Source: Polynucleobacter sp. MWH-P3-07-1
Lineage (GTDB): Bacteria > Pseudomonadota > Gammaproteobacteria > Burkholderiales > Burkholderiaceae
Reading direction: 5' to 3'
DNA: 64,000 nt
Assembly: GCF_018687555.1 (NCBI RefSeq)
Contig: NZ_CP061296.1
Span: 744,001 to 808,000, forward strand
The notes under the pieces are model-generated. The model was not told the origin of the DNA and did not search any database. It worked only from the letters and a program-made list of their open reading frames with translations. Below are positions 9,322 to 18,009 of the stretch, piece after piece; position 1 is the stretch's first letter, and the number at the start of each line of letters is the position of its first letter. Made by a program: the position numbers and the translations under genes.

Positions 9322-10242
9322 CTTTTCAGTATCAATACAGAAGTTCCGAATACCCTCAGCTAACTTCTCAGTAGCCATCGCATCATTATTGAGTTGCAGT
9401 CTAAAACTAGACTCATCTAGCTTCAATTGGACTATCTCGCTTGAGGGATCACTTGAGCTAATCAATTTGCGCTTAACCAGTTGCTCGCTATTTTGCAGTT
9501 CTGCCAAGAGCTCAGGGCTGATTGTGAGTAGATCGCAACCCGCTAATTCTAAAATCTGACTGGTATTGCGAAAACTGGCACCCATGATTTCAGTTTGAAT
9601 GCCGAAGTGTTTGTAGTATTGGTAGATGCGCTTTACAGAGAGCACGCCAGGATCATTAGCGCCGGTATGATTTTCATTCCATTCACTTGCTAATTTTGCT
9701 TTGAACCAATCGGTAATACGTCCAACAAATGGAGAGATCAACTGGGCATTGGCGGAGCCACAAGCGGCAGCCTGCACTAAAGAGAAGAGCAAAGTCATAT
9801 TGCAATGAATGCCTTCCGCTTCTAAAGCTTTTGCTGCCTGGATGCCTTCCCACGTTCCCGCTAATTTAATCAGTACGCGATCACGCTTGATGCCATGGGA
9901 TTCATAGAGGCTGATGAGATGTTTGGCTTTAGTAATCGTTGCAGCAGTATCAAAAGAGAGGCGTGCATCGACTTCAGTAGAAACTCGTCCAGGAACAATC
10001 TTCAGAATTTCCAGACCAAAGGCGACCAAAATATAGTCAACTAAGTCAGCAGGTTTCATACCGGGATGAGCGGCTTTAACCTGGTCGACCAATGCCTGGT
10101 AATTGCTCTGTTGGGCAGCCTTCAAAATCAAAGAAGGATTCGTGGTCGCATCTTGTGGCAAAAATTGGCGCATCCGCTCAAAATCCCCGGTATCGGCGAC
10201 GACGGTTGTAAATGCTTTGAGTTGTTCTAAGGCGGATGGCAT
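9301..10242 (-). CDS. tal: transaldolase
   Basis: A 313-residue class I transaldolase of the non-oxidative pentose phosphate branch, transferring dihydroxyacetone units between sedoheptulose-7-phosphate and glyceraldehyde-3-phosphate. The Schiff-base lysine is in [13 protein letters not shown] (about residue 130), and DATTNPSLI (about 27-35) and [10 protein letters not shown] (about 177-186) are the phosphate and barrel signatures. Start ATG 10242 has AGGAG nine bases upstream. It lies divergent from rpiA, the other non-oxidative pentose phosphate gene, with a 121-base shared regulatory gap. Confidence 0.95.
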   Translation of the reverse strand: MPSALEQLKAFTTVVADTGDFERMRQFLPQDATTNPSLILKAAQQSNYQALVDQVKAAHPGMKPADLVDYILVAFGLEILKIVPGRVSTEVDARLSFDTAATITKAKHLISLYESHGIKRDRVLIKLAGTWEGIQAAKALEAEGIHCNMTLLFSLVQAAACGSANAQLISPFVGRITDWFKAKLASEWNENHTGANDPGVLSVKRIYQYYKHFGIQTEIMGASFRNTSQILELAGCDLLTISPELLAELQNSEQLVKRKLISSSDPSSEIVQLKLDESSFRLQLNNDAMATEKLAEGIRNFCIDTEKLENLLS

Positions 10243-10265
10243 ATTGGCGACTCCTGTATGGTTTA

Positions 10266-10295
10266 TTGGACTGCTTTATCGATATCATATGATAT
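10266..10295 (+). promoter_or_regulatory. candidate rpiA promoter with overlapping 14-bp palindrome
   Basis: TTGGAC (10266-10271), a 16-base spacer and TATGAT (10288-10293) make a plausible sigma70 promoter toward rpiA. The perfect palindrome ATATCATATGATAT (10282-10295) covers the -10 box and sits in the divergent tal/rpiA gap, so it could be an operator. AT-only palindromes also arise by chance. Confidence 0.35.
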
Positions 10296-10363
10296 TAATA
10301 ATGCATTCCTATGCCATCAGTTAGCCTAACCCAGCAATCACATTACTAAGGACCCTCAGAGTC

Positions 10364-11074
10364 ATGACTCAAGATCAATTAAAGCAATTAGTCGGCGAAG
10401 CTGCTCGTGATGAGGTTCTGAAGCTTCCTGCAGGGCAAATTCTGGGTGTGGGTACCGGTTCAACGGTGAACTTCTTTATCGACGCTATCGCACCTCACAA
10501 AAGCCATTTCGCTGGTACGGTATCGAGTTCGAATGCCAGTACCGAGCGCCTCTTAAAGCATGGCTTCACGGTGCTTGACCCCAATGATGTTGTCCAATTA
10601 CCGGTCTATGTAGATGGTGCCGACGAGATTGACCCTCAGGGCAATATGATCAAAGGCGGGGGCGGTGCTTTAACGAGAGAAAAGATCATTGCCTCAATGG
10701 CCAATCAGTTCTTGTGTATTTGTGATTCCTCAAAACAAGTCCCGGTATTAGGCCACTTTCCGCTCCCCATTGAGGTGATGCCCATGGCCTGCGCCATCGT
10801 GACACGCGAAATGGAAAAGCTGGGTGGCAAGGTTGCCCTGAGATTACAAAAGAGTGTTCGTGAAGATTTAAACCAAACCCCCAGCCAAGCTTTCGTGACC
10901 GATAACGGGGGTTGGATACTCGAGGTGAACGGTTTAAGTATTACCAATCCTGCAGCGCTTGAGGCACAGATCAATCAAATCGCTGGTGTATTAACCGTCG
11001 GCATTTTTGCCAAAGAAAAGGCCGATGTCTTATTAGTCAGTAATACCACTGGGGTTAGTCGAGTGCTTCTGTAA
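10364..11074 (+). CDS. rpiA: ribose-5-phosphate isomerase A
   Basis: A 236-residue isomerase interconverting ribose-5-phosphate and ribulose-5-phosphate. The family's key segments are all present: GVGTGSTVNFFID (phosphate binding, about 28-40), SSSNAST, VDGADEID with the catalytic acidic residues (about 83-90), and KGGGGALTREKI with the catalytic lysine (about 97-108). Length is usual for RpiA. It is transcribed divergently from tal; the hairpin at 11091-11112 beyond its stop is oriented as a terminator for the opposite strand. Confidence 0.96.
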   Translation: MTQDQLKQLVGEAARDEVLKLPAGQILGVGTGSTVNFFIDAIAPHKSHFAGTVSSSNASTERLLKHGFTVLDPNDVVQLPVYVDGADEIDPQGNMIKGGGGALTREKIIASMANQFLCICDSSKQVPVLGHFPLPIEVMPMACAIVTREMEKLGGKVALRLQKSVREDLNQTPSQAFVTDNGGWILEVNGLSITNPAALEAQINQIAGVLTVGIFAKEKADVLLVSNTTGVSRVLL

Positions 11075-11082
11075 GTCCTTAA

Positions 11083-11112
11083 TATAAAACCCGACGGGGT
11101 ATGCCCATCGGG
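11083..11112 (-). terminator. intrinsic terminator of the candidate small RNA
   Basis: On the minus strand AACCCGATGGG pairs with CCCGTCGGGTT (eleven pairs including one G-U) around a five-base loop, followed by TTATATT. The T-rich tail exists only on the minus strand, so it serves leftward transcription (small RNA or yggX) rather than rpiA. Confidence 0.75.
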
Positions 11113-11253
11113 TTCGATTGCCACATTCAATGTGACAAGGAGCAAAGAAGAGTTTGATGTCTCCGATGCCCAATAAGCATAGAGATATGCTTACGTTAGC
11201 AGTCTAAATTCACTTAGACCAATGTGGGTCACACACCTGCTGTAACACCACGC
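11083..11253 (-). ncRNA. candidate small non-coding RNA, about 170 nt
   Basis: The minus strand between yggX and rpiA has a complete small-RNA gene layout. A sigma70 promoter (TTGACG-17-TAGGAT, 11258-11286) points to a start near 11251-11253, and a strong intrinsic terminator ends it at about 11083. In between are three further hairpins: 11201-11219 (GTCTAA arms), 11174-11193 (eight perfect pairs closed by a four-base loop) and 11122-11134 (CACAT arms). CATCGG upstream (about 11161-11168) can also pair with CCGATG in the terminator's first arm, an alternative fold. Its length would fit 6S RNA, but I could not draw the 6S rod-and-bubble, and it is not tmRNA, SRP RNA or RNase P RNA by their core motifs. 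It could alternatively be a yggX 3' UTR. Confidence 0.55.
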
Positions 11254-11257
11254 TTTC

Positions 11258-11286
11258 ATCCTATGCCTCTAATATTTCTTCGTCAA
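11258..11286 (-). promoter_or_regulatory. sigma70-type promoter of the candidate small RNA
   Basis: TTGACG (11281-11286) and TAGGAT (11258-11263) are separated by exactly 17 bases (5/6 and 4/6 matches to the consensus). It starts 15 bases after the yggX stop codon, where a promoter is only meaningful for a separate downstream transcript. Confidence 0.6.
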
Positions 11287-11300
11287 GCCTAATTTGGAAT

Positions 11301-11573
11301 TTATTCCGATGGTGGAACGAAACCCTGCGCTGCATCAGCACCACCTTCATAAAAGTACTTTTCTACCTGCTTTAGAAGGTACTGGCGAGCACGAGGATCG
11401 GCCATATTGAGGCGATTCTCATTAATCAGCATAGTCTGGTGCTTTAACCAGGCAGCCCAAGCTTCTTTTGAAACCTCATTCCAGAGCTTTTTGCCCAATT
11501 CACCAGGAAGTGGAGCGAAATCCATGCCCTCAGCTTCTTTATTGAGTTTGATGCATTGAACCATGCGTGCCAT
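11301..11573 (-). CDS. yggX: Fe(2+)-trafficking / oxidative damage protection protein YggX
   Basis: A 90-residue cytoplasmic protein of the YggX family, which protects iron-sulfur clusters and supports iron trafficking under oxidative stress. Family features seen are the N-terminal MVQCIKL with the single conserved cysteine, the [10 protein letters not shown] segment (about 22-32), the [14 protein letters not shown] motif (about 39-54) and the ending QVEKYFYEG. Length matches the family (about 90). It follows argA by 12 bases on the same strand and probably shares its transcript. Confidence 0.95.
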   Translation of the reverse strand: MARMVQCIKLNKEAEGMDFAPLPGELGKKLWNEVSKEAWAAWLKHQTMLINENRLNMADPRARQYLLKQVEKYFYEGGADAAQGFVPPSE

Positions 11574-11585
11574 GAAATACCTTTC

Positions 11586-12950
11586 TTATAAATCTTTAGT
11601 TAAAACCATGGACTTGCGATCCCAGTTATAGATCTGCTTTCTTTCTTCCGGCAGATCATCGACTGTGGCGCGTTTGAAGCCACGCTTGAGAAACCAGTGT
11701 TCCGTTCTCGTTGTGAGAACAAACAGTTTCTTAATATTTTCCTGCTTAGCCCGCATCTCAATGCGTTTGAGGAGACGCTCACCGTCACCAGAGCCTTGGA
11801 CATCTGGATCAACTGCGAGGCAGGCCAATTCTCCTACGCCATTAGGGAAGGGGAAGAGGGCCGCGCAACCAAATAGCACGCGGTCATGTTCAATAACCGA
11901 GAAGCGCTGAATATCCCGCTCAATCACATCTTGGCCGCGCGCTGCCAAGATGCCTTCCTCTTCTAATGGCATGGTTAGTTGCAAAATACCGCCTACATCA
12001 TCTTGATTGGCTTCTCTGAGGTTCTCAATATCGGAAGAGGCCAGCATCATGCCAATACCGTCGTGCGTAAAGAGCTCTTCCAGGAGCGCGCCATCTTGAT
12101 TGCAAGGTAAAAAGTGCACACGGCTAACACCGGAGCGTACCGCTCTACCGGAGATATTGAGTAGACCCCTGAGACCGATCTCGAGTTCTTTATGGGCAGA
12201 CATGTAATCTTGTAGCTGAGGCAAAGAAAGCTCAGTGATCAGCTCACCATCAGCATCTCTTAAGCCGCTATAAGGACTCAAGAAAATCAGCTTGTCTGCT
12301 TTAAGTGCTGCAGCAGTAGAAGCCGCTACATCTTCATAAGCCAAATTAAATGCTTGACCGGTTGGCGAGAAGCCTAAAGGTGAGAGCAACACAATCTTAT
12401 TGCTATCGAGCGAGAGTGTAATTGAGGTGGAGTCAACCTTACGCACTAAGCCAGTATGAATGTAGTCAACCCCATCCACCACACCAACGGGCATCGCTGT
12501 AATAAAGTTACCTGAGATCACGGAGATCCGTGAACCCGCCATTGGGGTATTGGGTAAGCCGCGACTGAATGCCGCTTCAATGTCGAGACGCAATTCACCA
12601 GCAGCCTCTTTAACGCACTCGAGTGCAGCAGCATCAGTAATACGGTAAGTATTTAATGCGCTGGTGCCAAACTTGCTTTTGATCTTTCTGAGTTTGAGCT
12701 GTTCTTCAATCTGAGGACGGATACCGTGCACAAGCACAATCCGCATGCCCATTGCATGGAGCATGGCAATATCTTCAATGATGTTCTCAAGCCCGATTTC
12801 TTTGACGAGTTCGCCAGCAAAGGCGATGACAAAGGTCTTTTCACGGAAGCTATGAATGTAGGGCGCAACGTCACGCAGCCAGCCCACGAAGGGAAAGTTT
12901 GAGGTCGATTCTTCGTCGCCAGAGGCGGGGTTTGGTGCATTTGTGCTCAT
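11586..12950 (-). CDS. argA: amino-acid N-acetyltransferase (N-acetylglutamate synthase)
   Basis: A 454-residue classical ArgA making N-acetylglutamate from glutamate and acetyl-CoA, the first step of arginine synthesis. An amino-acid-kinase-like domain (about 35-290, with VLVHGIRPQI and ALKADKLIFLSPYSG) normally serves arginine feedback sensing, and a GNAT domain (about 310-454, LACLAVDPDVQGSGDGERLLKRIE as acetyl-CoA loop) does the chemistry. Start ATG 12950 is only 17 bases from the hrpA GTG on the other strand, so the two genes' promoters must overlap or lie inside coding sequence. Confidence 0.95.
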   Translation of the reverse strand: MSTNAPNPASGDEESTSNFPFVGWLRDVAPYIHSFREKTFVIAFAGELVKEIGLENIIEDIAMLHAMGMRIVLVHGIRPQIEEQLKLRKIKSKFGTSALNTYRITDAAALECVKEAAGELRLDIEAAFSRGLPNTPMAGSRISVISGNFITAMPVGVVDGVDYIHTGLVRKVDSTSITLSLDSNKIVLLSPLGFSPTGQAFNLAYEDVAASTAAALKADKLIFLSPYSGLRDADGELITELSLPQLQDYMSAHKELEIGLRGLLNISGRAVRSGVSRVHFLPCNQDGALLEELFTHDGIGMMLASSDIENLREANQDDVGGILQLTMPLEEEGILAARGQDVIERDIQRFSVIEHDRVLFGCAALFPFPNGVGELACLAVDPDVQGSGDGERLLKRIEMRAKQENIKKLFVLTTRTEHWFLKRGFKRATVDDLPEERKQIYNWDRKSMVLTKDL

Positions 12951-12967
12951 AGTGAGAAAATTATAGG

Positions 12968-15900
12968 GTGCAAGAGCCTAAAAACAAACAAAAACTCCCA
13001 GAAAGACCTAAAGTCGAGCCCATCGCTATCCCTGCCCCCAACACTGGCAAGCGCATGGAGATCAGCTTTCCGGAGCAATTACCCGTCTCTGCCCAGCGCC
13101 AAGTCATTGCTGAGGCACTGTTAGCCCATCAGGTCGTGATTGTCTGCGGTGAGACAGGTTCGGGCAAAACCACTCAGTTACCCAAAATTTGCCTTGATAT
13201 TGGTCGAGGTAGCATGAATGGTGGCAAATTGATTGGTCACACGCAACCAAGACGGATTGCAGCAACTGCGACTGCCAAGCGCATTGCTCAAGAGCTGGGA
13301 ACGCCAATCGGAGTAGATGTAGGCTATCAAGTGCGGTTTGCCGATAAAACCAGCCCAGGGGCATCGATCAAGTTGATGACCGATGGCATCTTGCTCGCAG
13401 AAACTCAGCGCGATCCCCAACTGCGCGCTTATGACACCCTCATCATTGACGAAGCCCACGAGCGCAGTCTGAATATTGATTTTCTCTTAGGCTACCTCAG
13501 ACAGTTATTGCCCAAGCGACCCGATCTCAAACTCATTATTACGTCAGCGACTATTGATGCCAATCGATTTGCTGAGCATTTTGCTTTAGGCGGCAAACCG
13601 GCTCCTGTTATTGAGGTTAGCGGCAGACTCTTTCCGGTAGAGCAACGCTATGCGCCTTTAGAAATCAATGAAGGTAAAAAAGAGTCCAAAGAAGTTCTGG
13701 ATATTCCTGATGCAGTAGCTCAAGCCATTAATCAAGTGTGGCGTGAGGGTGCGTCTGGTGCAGGCGATGTTTTAGTCTTTTTGCCCGGTGAGCGCGAGAT
13801 TCGGGATTGCGCCGAAGTCTTGCGTAAGGATCATGTTCTACAACAGCGTTTTCATCCAGAGATTTTGAGTTTATTTGCCAGACAGTCAGTCGCAGAGCAA
13901 GAGCGGGTCTTTAGTTCGGGTAATGGCAGGCGGATCATATTGACCACCAACGTCGCAGAAACCTCTTTAACGGTGCCCAATATTCGCTATGTCATTGATA
14001 GTGGCCTAGCTAGAGTCAAACGCTACTCCTATCGCAATAAAGTAGAGCAACTCCAAGTGGAGCCCATCTCTCAAGCGGCTGCTAATCAACGAGCTGGTCG
14101 TTGTGGACGGGTATCGGATGGTATTTGTATTCGTCTCTACAGCGAGCAGGATTTTCAATCTCGCGACCGATTTACGGATCCTGAGATCCTGCGCAGTTCT
14201 TTAGCCGCAGTGCTGCTGCGCATGAGTGCCCTGAAGCTCGCGAAGATTAATGAGTTTCCCTTCTTAGATCGTCCCTTGGGCCGAGCAATTGCCGATGGTA
14301 TCCAACTCTTGGATGAGCTTGGTGCAATTGAGTATGAAGCTAATGAAGATGACCAAACCCGCTTCAAGCTCACTCCGATTGGTAAGCAGCTATCAGACCT
14401 ACCTCTGGATCCGCGGATTGGCCGAATTTTGCTGGCGGCCAAAGACCAGCAGGCGCTGCGTGAAGTCACAATTATTGCTTCTGCTCTGGCAACCCAAGAT
14501 CCGCGAGAGCGACCCCTTGAGCAAGCGCAAGCTGCAGATCAAGCACACCTACAGTTTGCTGATGAGCGTTCGGAGTTTCTGAGTTTCATTAAATTGTGGG
14601 ATTGGTATCAAGATGCGCTAACGCATAAACATAGCAATCGACAGTTGGAAAATTTGTGTCGCAGTAAATTTCTCTCACCACGGCGTTTACGAGAATGGCG
14701 CGACGTCTATGGTCAGCTCCACGTCATGTTAGGAGAGAAGGGTTGGAAAGAAAATACGAGTCCGGCAACGTATGAGCAAATCCATCTTGCCTTGCTCACT
14801 GGCCTATTGGGTTTTGTTGCCAAAAAAGAAGAAGATGAAAAATCTCAAGAGCGGGGCAGCAAAACCGGCGGCTATTTAGGGGCGCGAGGTATTCGGCCCT
14901 TCATTTGGCCAGGCTCAACGATCGGTAAAAAAGCAGGAGCATGGTTCTTGGCTGGCGAGATGCAAGAGACGACGCGGATGTACGCACGCACCATCGCCAA
15001 GATTGAACCGCAGTGGATTGAAAAAGTCGCTGCGCATCGCTTAATTAAATCCTTGAGTGACCCCTTTTGGGATAACCGTCAGGGTGAGGTCATGGCCTTT
15101 GAGCGAGGCACTTTATATGGCCTACCAATCTATCATGGCCGTCGTGTCCGCTACGAGTCGCATGACCCCGAACTGGCTAGAGAGTTATTTATTCGTCAAG
15201 CTTTGGTTCAGGAAGAGCTCTTTGGGCGCATGGAAAGTGCTGCGCTAGAGCGAGAAATTCAGGCAGAGGCCAAGAGAAAATATCCCGATAGCTTTGGCTT
15301 CTTTTGGCATAACCACCAACTGATTAAAGAGATAGAGGCTTTAGAGCATCGCTCCCGACGTCCAGATGTATTGGTCGACGATGATTTGCTTTTTGCCTTT
15401 TATGATTCGCGACTGCCTAAAACAGTACTCAATCGAGAAGGCATGAGGACTTGGCTTAAAACCCCTGGGGCAGACAGTCAAATGCGTTTGGCTAAAGCAG
15501 ACTTGATGCGCCATGAGGCAGCGGGCATTACCGTCGATCGCTATCCCAAAAAATGGCTAGTCGGTGGAAGTGAGCTCAGTCTGACCTATCATTTTGAGCC
15601 AGGTAGCCCCAAAGACGGCGTCACTTTAGTAGTGCCACTAACTCTACTAAATCAAGTCGATGGGCGTCGCTGCGAATGGCTAGTACCAGGGATGTGCGAA
15701 GAGAAAACCCAGCTCTTGCTGAAGTCCTTGCCGCAAAAATTACGCCGTCATTTAGTTCCCCTACCAGCATATGCCCAATCTTTTCTAGAGCGTTGCCTTG
15801 ACTCAGACCAATTTGGTATCGGAGATTATGTAGAGCAGCTAATACGAGATATTCAGAAAGAGCGGGGCATTGAGATTGCACGGACCGATTTTCGTCCCGA

Positions 15901-16975
15901 GGCCTTGCCGCAACATTTGTTCATGAACTTCCGATTGATTGATGAGCATGGACGGCAGTTAGAGCTCGATCGCAATCTTGTTAAGTTGCGTGCGGAGTTT
16001 GGTGGGATTGCGCGCGACGCATTTCAGGCCCTTGCTCAAGAGGGTGCTGTCACTGCCAAAGTAGAGACTTCCAAATCCGATTCAGAAAAACCCACGATCG
16101 AGATTAGTCAAGGCGGATGCCGATCATGGGACTTTGGCGATCTTCCTGAAACGCTGGAGATCAAGAAGGGTAACAAGCTCCTGTTTGGTTATCCCGCTCT
16201 AGTCGATCGCGGAGAGTCTTGCGACCTTGAGGTCTTTGATGATTTACAAGAGGCACAAAAAATCCACCATCAAGGATTACGTAAGCTCTTTGCGATTGCC
16301 AATAAAGACACGCTCAAATCTCTGCAGAAGCAGTTGCCGGGTATTCGTGAACTAGGCTTGCTATTTATCAATATTGGCTCCGTCGATGCGCTGGTAGAAC
16401 AAATTCTGAATGTAGCGATCGAGCGGGCTTTCATGAGTGAATCTTTGCCGACAAATGGTCAGCAATTTCAGGAGAGACTGCAGGCTGGTAAACCCAGAAT
16501 GGCTCTAATAGCCCAAGAGATTGCCAAGCATGCTTTAAATGCCTTACAGGCAAATCTGGATGTGCAGAAAAAAATAGCACAAGCGAAAGCATCATCAGCG
16601 AGTGCATATGCCGATATTCAAAATCAATTGCAGGGCCTGATATTTCCCAAGTTTGTTTCTGACATCCCCTATGCGCAGTTGGTGCATTTACCGCGTTATC
16701 TCAAAGCCATTCAGATGCGGATTGATAAGCTGAGATCAAATCCCGCTCGTGATGCTCAATGCCAAAAAGATTGGGAGTCTGTTGCAAGACCTTGGCAAAA
16801 ACTATTACAGGGCTCTAAAGGCTCGGCATCCTATGTCATGGCTGAACATCAAGGCCTTCAAGACTTTCGTTGGCAGTTGGAAGAGCTGAGGGTGGCTCTT
16901 TTTGCTCAAGAACTCAGGACACCCAGCCCCATGTCGCTCAAGAGGCTCGAAAAGGTTCTGGCAAGCCTGCGGTAG
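12968..16975 (+). CDS. hrpA: ATP-dependent RNA helicase HrpA
   Basis: A 1335-residue DEAH-box helicase. Motifs in order are GETGSGKTTQLP (Walker A, about 60), DEAHERS (about 162), SATID (about 194), TNVAETSLTVP (about 327) and QRAGRCGR (about 375), followed by the HA2/OB region and the very long C-terminal DUF3418 region typical of HrpA (about 700-1335). HrpA resolves mRNA structures and stalled ribosomes. The frame opens with GTG 12968; a methionine 30 codons in (13055) is the alternative start, since the divergent argA start is just 17 bases away. Confidence 0.95.
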   Translation: MQEPKNKQKLPERPKVEPIAIPAPNTGKRMEISFPEQLPVSAQRQVIAEALLAHQVVIVCGETGSGKTTQLPKICLDIGRGSMNGGKLIGHTQPRRIAATATAKRIAQELGTPIGVDVGYQVRFADKTSPGASIKLMTDGILLAETQRDPQLRAYDTLIIDEAHERSLNIDFLLGYLRQLLPKRPDLKLIITSATIDANRFAEHFALGGKPAPVIEVSGRLFPVEQRYAPLEINEGKKESKEVLDIPDAVAQAINQVWREGASGAGDVLVFLPGEREIRDCAEVLRKDHVLQQRFHPEILSLFARQSVAEQERVFSSGNGRRIILTTNVAETSLTVPNIRYVIDSGLARVKRYSYRNKVEQLQVEPISQAAANQRAGRCGRVSDGICIRLYSEQDFQSRDRFTDPEILRSSLAAVLLRMSALKLAKINEFPFLDRPLGRAIADGIQLLDELGAIEYEANEDDQTRFKLTPIGKQLSDLPLDPRIGRILLAAKDQQALREVTIIASALATQDPRERPLEQAQAADQAHLQFADERSEFLSFIKLWDWYQDALTHKHSNRQLENLCRSKFLSPRRLREWRDVYGQLHVMLGEKGWKENTSPATYEQIHLALLTGLLGFVAKKEEDEKSQERGSKTGGYLGARGIRPFIWPGSTIGKKAGAWFLAGEMQETTRMYARTIAKIEPQWIEKVAAHRLIKSLSDPFWDNRQGEVMAFERGTLYGLPIYHGRRVRYESHDPELARELFIRQALVQEELFGRMESAALEREIQAEAKRKYPDSFGFFWHNHQLIKEIEALEHRSRRPDVLVDDDLLFAFYDSRLPKTVLNREGMRTWLKTPGADSQMRLAKADLMRHEAAGITVDRYPKKWLVGGSELSLTYHFEPGSPKDGVTLVVPLTLLNQVDGRRCEWLVPGMCEEKTQLLLKSLPQKLRRHLVPLPAYAQSFLERCLDSDQFGIGDYVEQLIRDIQKERGIEIARTDFRPEALPQHLFMNFRLIDEHGRQLELDRNLVKLRAEFGGIARDAFQALAQEGAVTAKVETSKSDSEKPTIEISQGGCRSWDFGDLPETLEIKKGNKLLFGYPALVDRGESCDLEVFDDLQEAQKIHHQGLRKLFAIANKDTLKSLQKQLPGIRELGLLFINIGSVDALVEQILNVAIERAFMSESLPTNGQQFQERLQAGKPRMALIAQEIAKHALNALQANLDVQKKIAQAKASSASAYADIQNQLQGLIFPKFVSDIPYAQLVHLPRYLKAIQMRIDKLRSNPARDAQCQKDWESVARPWQKLLQGSKGSASYVMAEHQGLQDFRWQLEELRVALFAQELRTPSPMSLKRLEKVLASLR

Positions 16976-16992
16976 GTGCTTACAATATAGGG

Positions 16993-18003
16993 ATGCACTT
17001 ATCTTTGACGAAGACGGTTCACAGTCTTGCACTTCCCTTATTTTTGATTTTTCAGATCCCATTGGGCGTGAGTTCAGTCATGGCAGAACCAGCTCAACCC
17101 AAACTGGCCATCATCTTGAATTCAGCCGATGCTAGCGTGAGCTTGATTGATATGAATACCCGTCAAGTGATTAAAACCGTGCCCGTTGGGAAAGAGCCGC
17201 ATCACTTAATGATGACGCCTGATCAAAAGATCCTAATGATTGCCAATGCTGCTGGTAACGACGTTGTTCTAATGGATCCGACGAGCGGTGAAATTACTGG
17301 GCGCATTCCACACATCATTGATCCTTACCAAGTTGGATATTCACCGAACCATAAATGGTTTGTTGCGAATGGTAATCGCCTTAATCGCGTAGATGTCTAT
17401 GCAGCTGATGGCTCTAATCTCACTTTGGCCAAATCCTATAAGCTTGGTAAAACTCCAAGCCACGTTGCCTTTACATCGGACAGCAAAATTGCTTTTGTGA
17501 GCTTGCAAGATTCGAATGAGCTTGCGGCAATGGATCTTGAATCCCAAAAAATCTTATGGAAAATACCGACTGGTAAAACACCTGCTGGATTGTGGATGAC
17601 CCCGGGAGATCAATATCTGCTGGTTGGTCTAACGGGTGAGGACAATGTGCAAGTGTTCGACTGGAAAACGCAAAAAGAAGTCAAGCGGATTACGACCGGT
17701 AAAGGTGCTCATAACTTCCGCCCTTTAGGCGACAAGAAGCATGTGTTTGTGAGTAATCGAGTCGCCTCCAGTATTACTTTGCTGAATATGCAGACCCTAG
17801 AAAAAGAGGGTGAAATCACCGGCTTGCCTGCAGGACCAGACGATATGGAAATTACCCCAGATGGAAAAACCATGTGGGTGACCTTTCGTTTTGCCAAGAA
17901 GGTTGGTGTGATAGACCTTACCACCATGAAACTGGTCACCGTCATTCCGGTAGGTCGATCGCCACACGGAGTCTTTTTCTATCCTCGTGCGGCTTGGGAA
18001 TAA
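16993..18003 (+). CDS. exported YVTN/YncE-type beta-propeller protein
   Basis: A 336-residue protein with a signal peptide (about 1-26, LALPLFLIFQIPLGVSSVMA) and repeated 40-residue blades. The recurring unit contains patterns like VPVGKEPHHLMMTPDQKILMIANAAGNDVVLMD, LGKTPSHVAFTSDSKIAFVSLQDSNELAAMD and IPVGRSPHGVF, typical of YVTN beta-propellers (seven blades expected). Such proteins are periplasmic and of varied or unknown role. ATG 16993 is preferred because it gives the signal peptide; the frame stays open upstream into hrpA. It leads a tight operon with a deacetylase, sterol-desaturase-like and EI24 genes. Confidence 0.85.
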   Translation: MHLSLTKTVHSLALPLFLIFQIPLGVSSVMAEPAQPKLAIILNSADASVSLIDMNTRQVIKTVPVGKEPHHLMMTPDQKILMIANAAGNDVVLMDPTSGEITGRIPHIIDPYQVGYSPNHKWFVANGNRLNRVDVYAADGSNLTLAKSYKLGKTPSHVAFTSDSKIAFVSLQDSNELAAMDLESQKILWKIPTGKTPAGLWMTPGDQYLLVGLTGEDNVQVFDWKTQKEVKRITTGKGAHNFRPLGDKKHVFVSNRVASSITLLNMQTLEKEGEITGLPAGPDDMEITPDGKTMWVTFRFAKKVGVIDLTTMKLVTVIPVGRSPHGVFFYPRAAWE

Positions 18004-18009
18004 AACAGC

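Noticed and set aside
11110..11122. tRNA-like GGTTCGATTGCC near the small RNA terminator
   Set aside because: Resembles a T-loop but flanking bases do not pair into a T-arm or acceptor stem, and the rest of a tRNA is missing on either strand.
11083..11253. Assignment of the small RNA as 6S RNA
   Set aside because: Length and isolated promoter would fit, but I could not form the long closing stem, central bubble and apical stem; left as a candidate to be tested with the Rfam model.
11194..11262. 22-codon open frame beginning ATGAAAGCG on the minus strand at the small RNA start
   Set aside because: Its ATG overlaps the -10 box, upstream of the predicted transcript start, so the small RNA cannot translate it; no ribosome site was seen.
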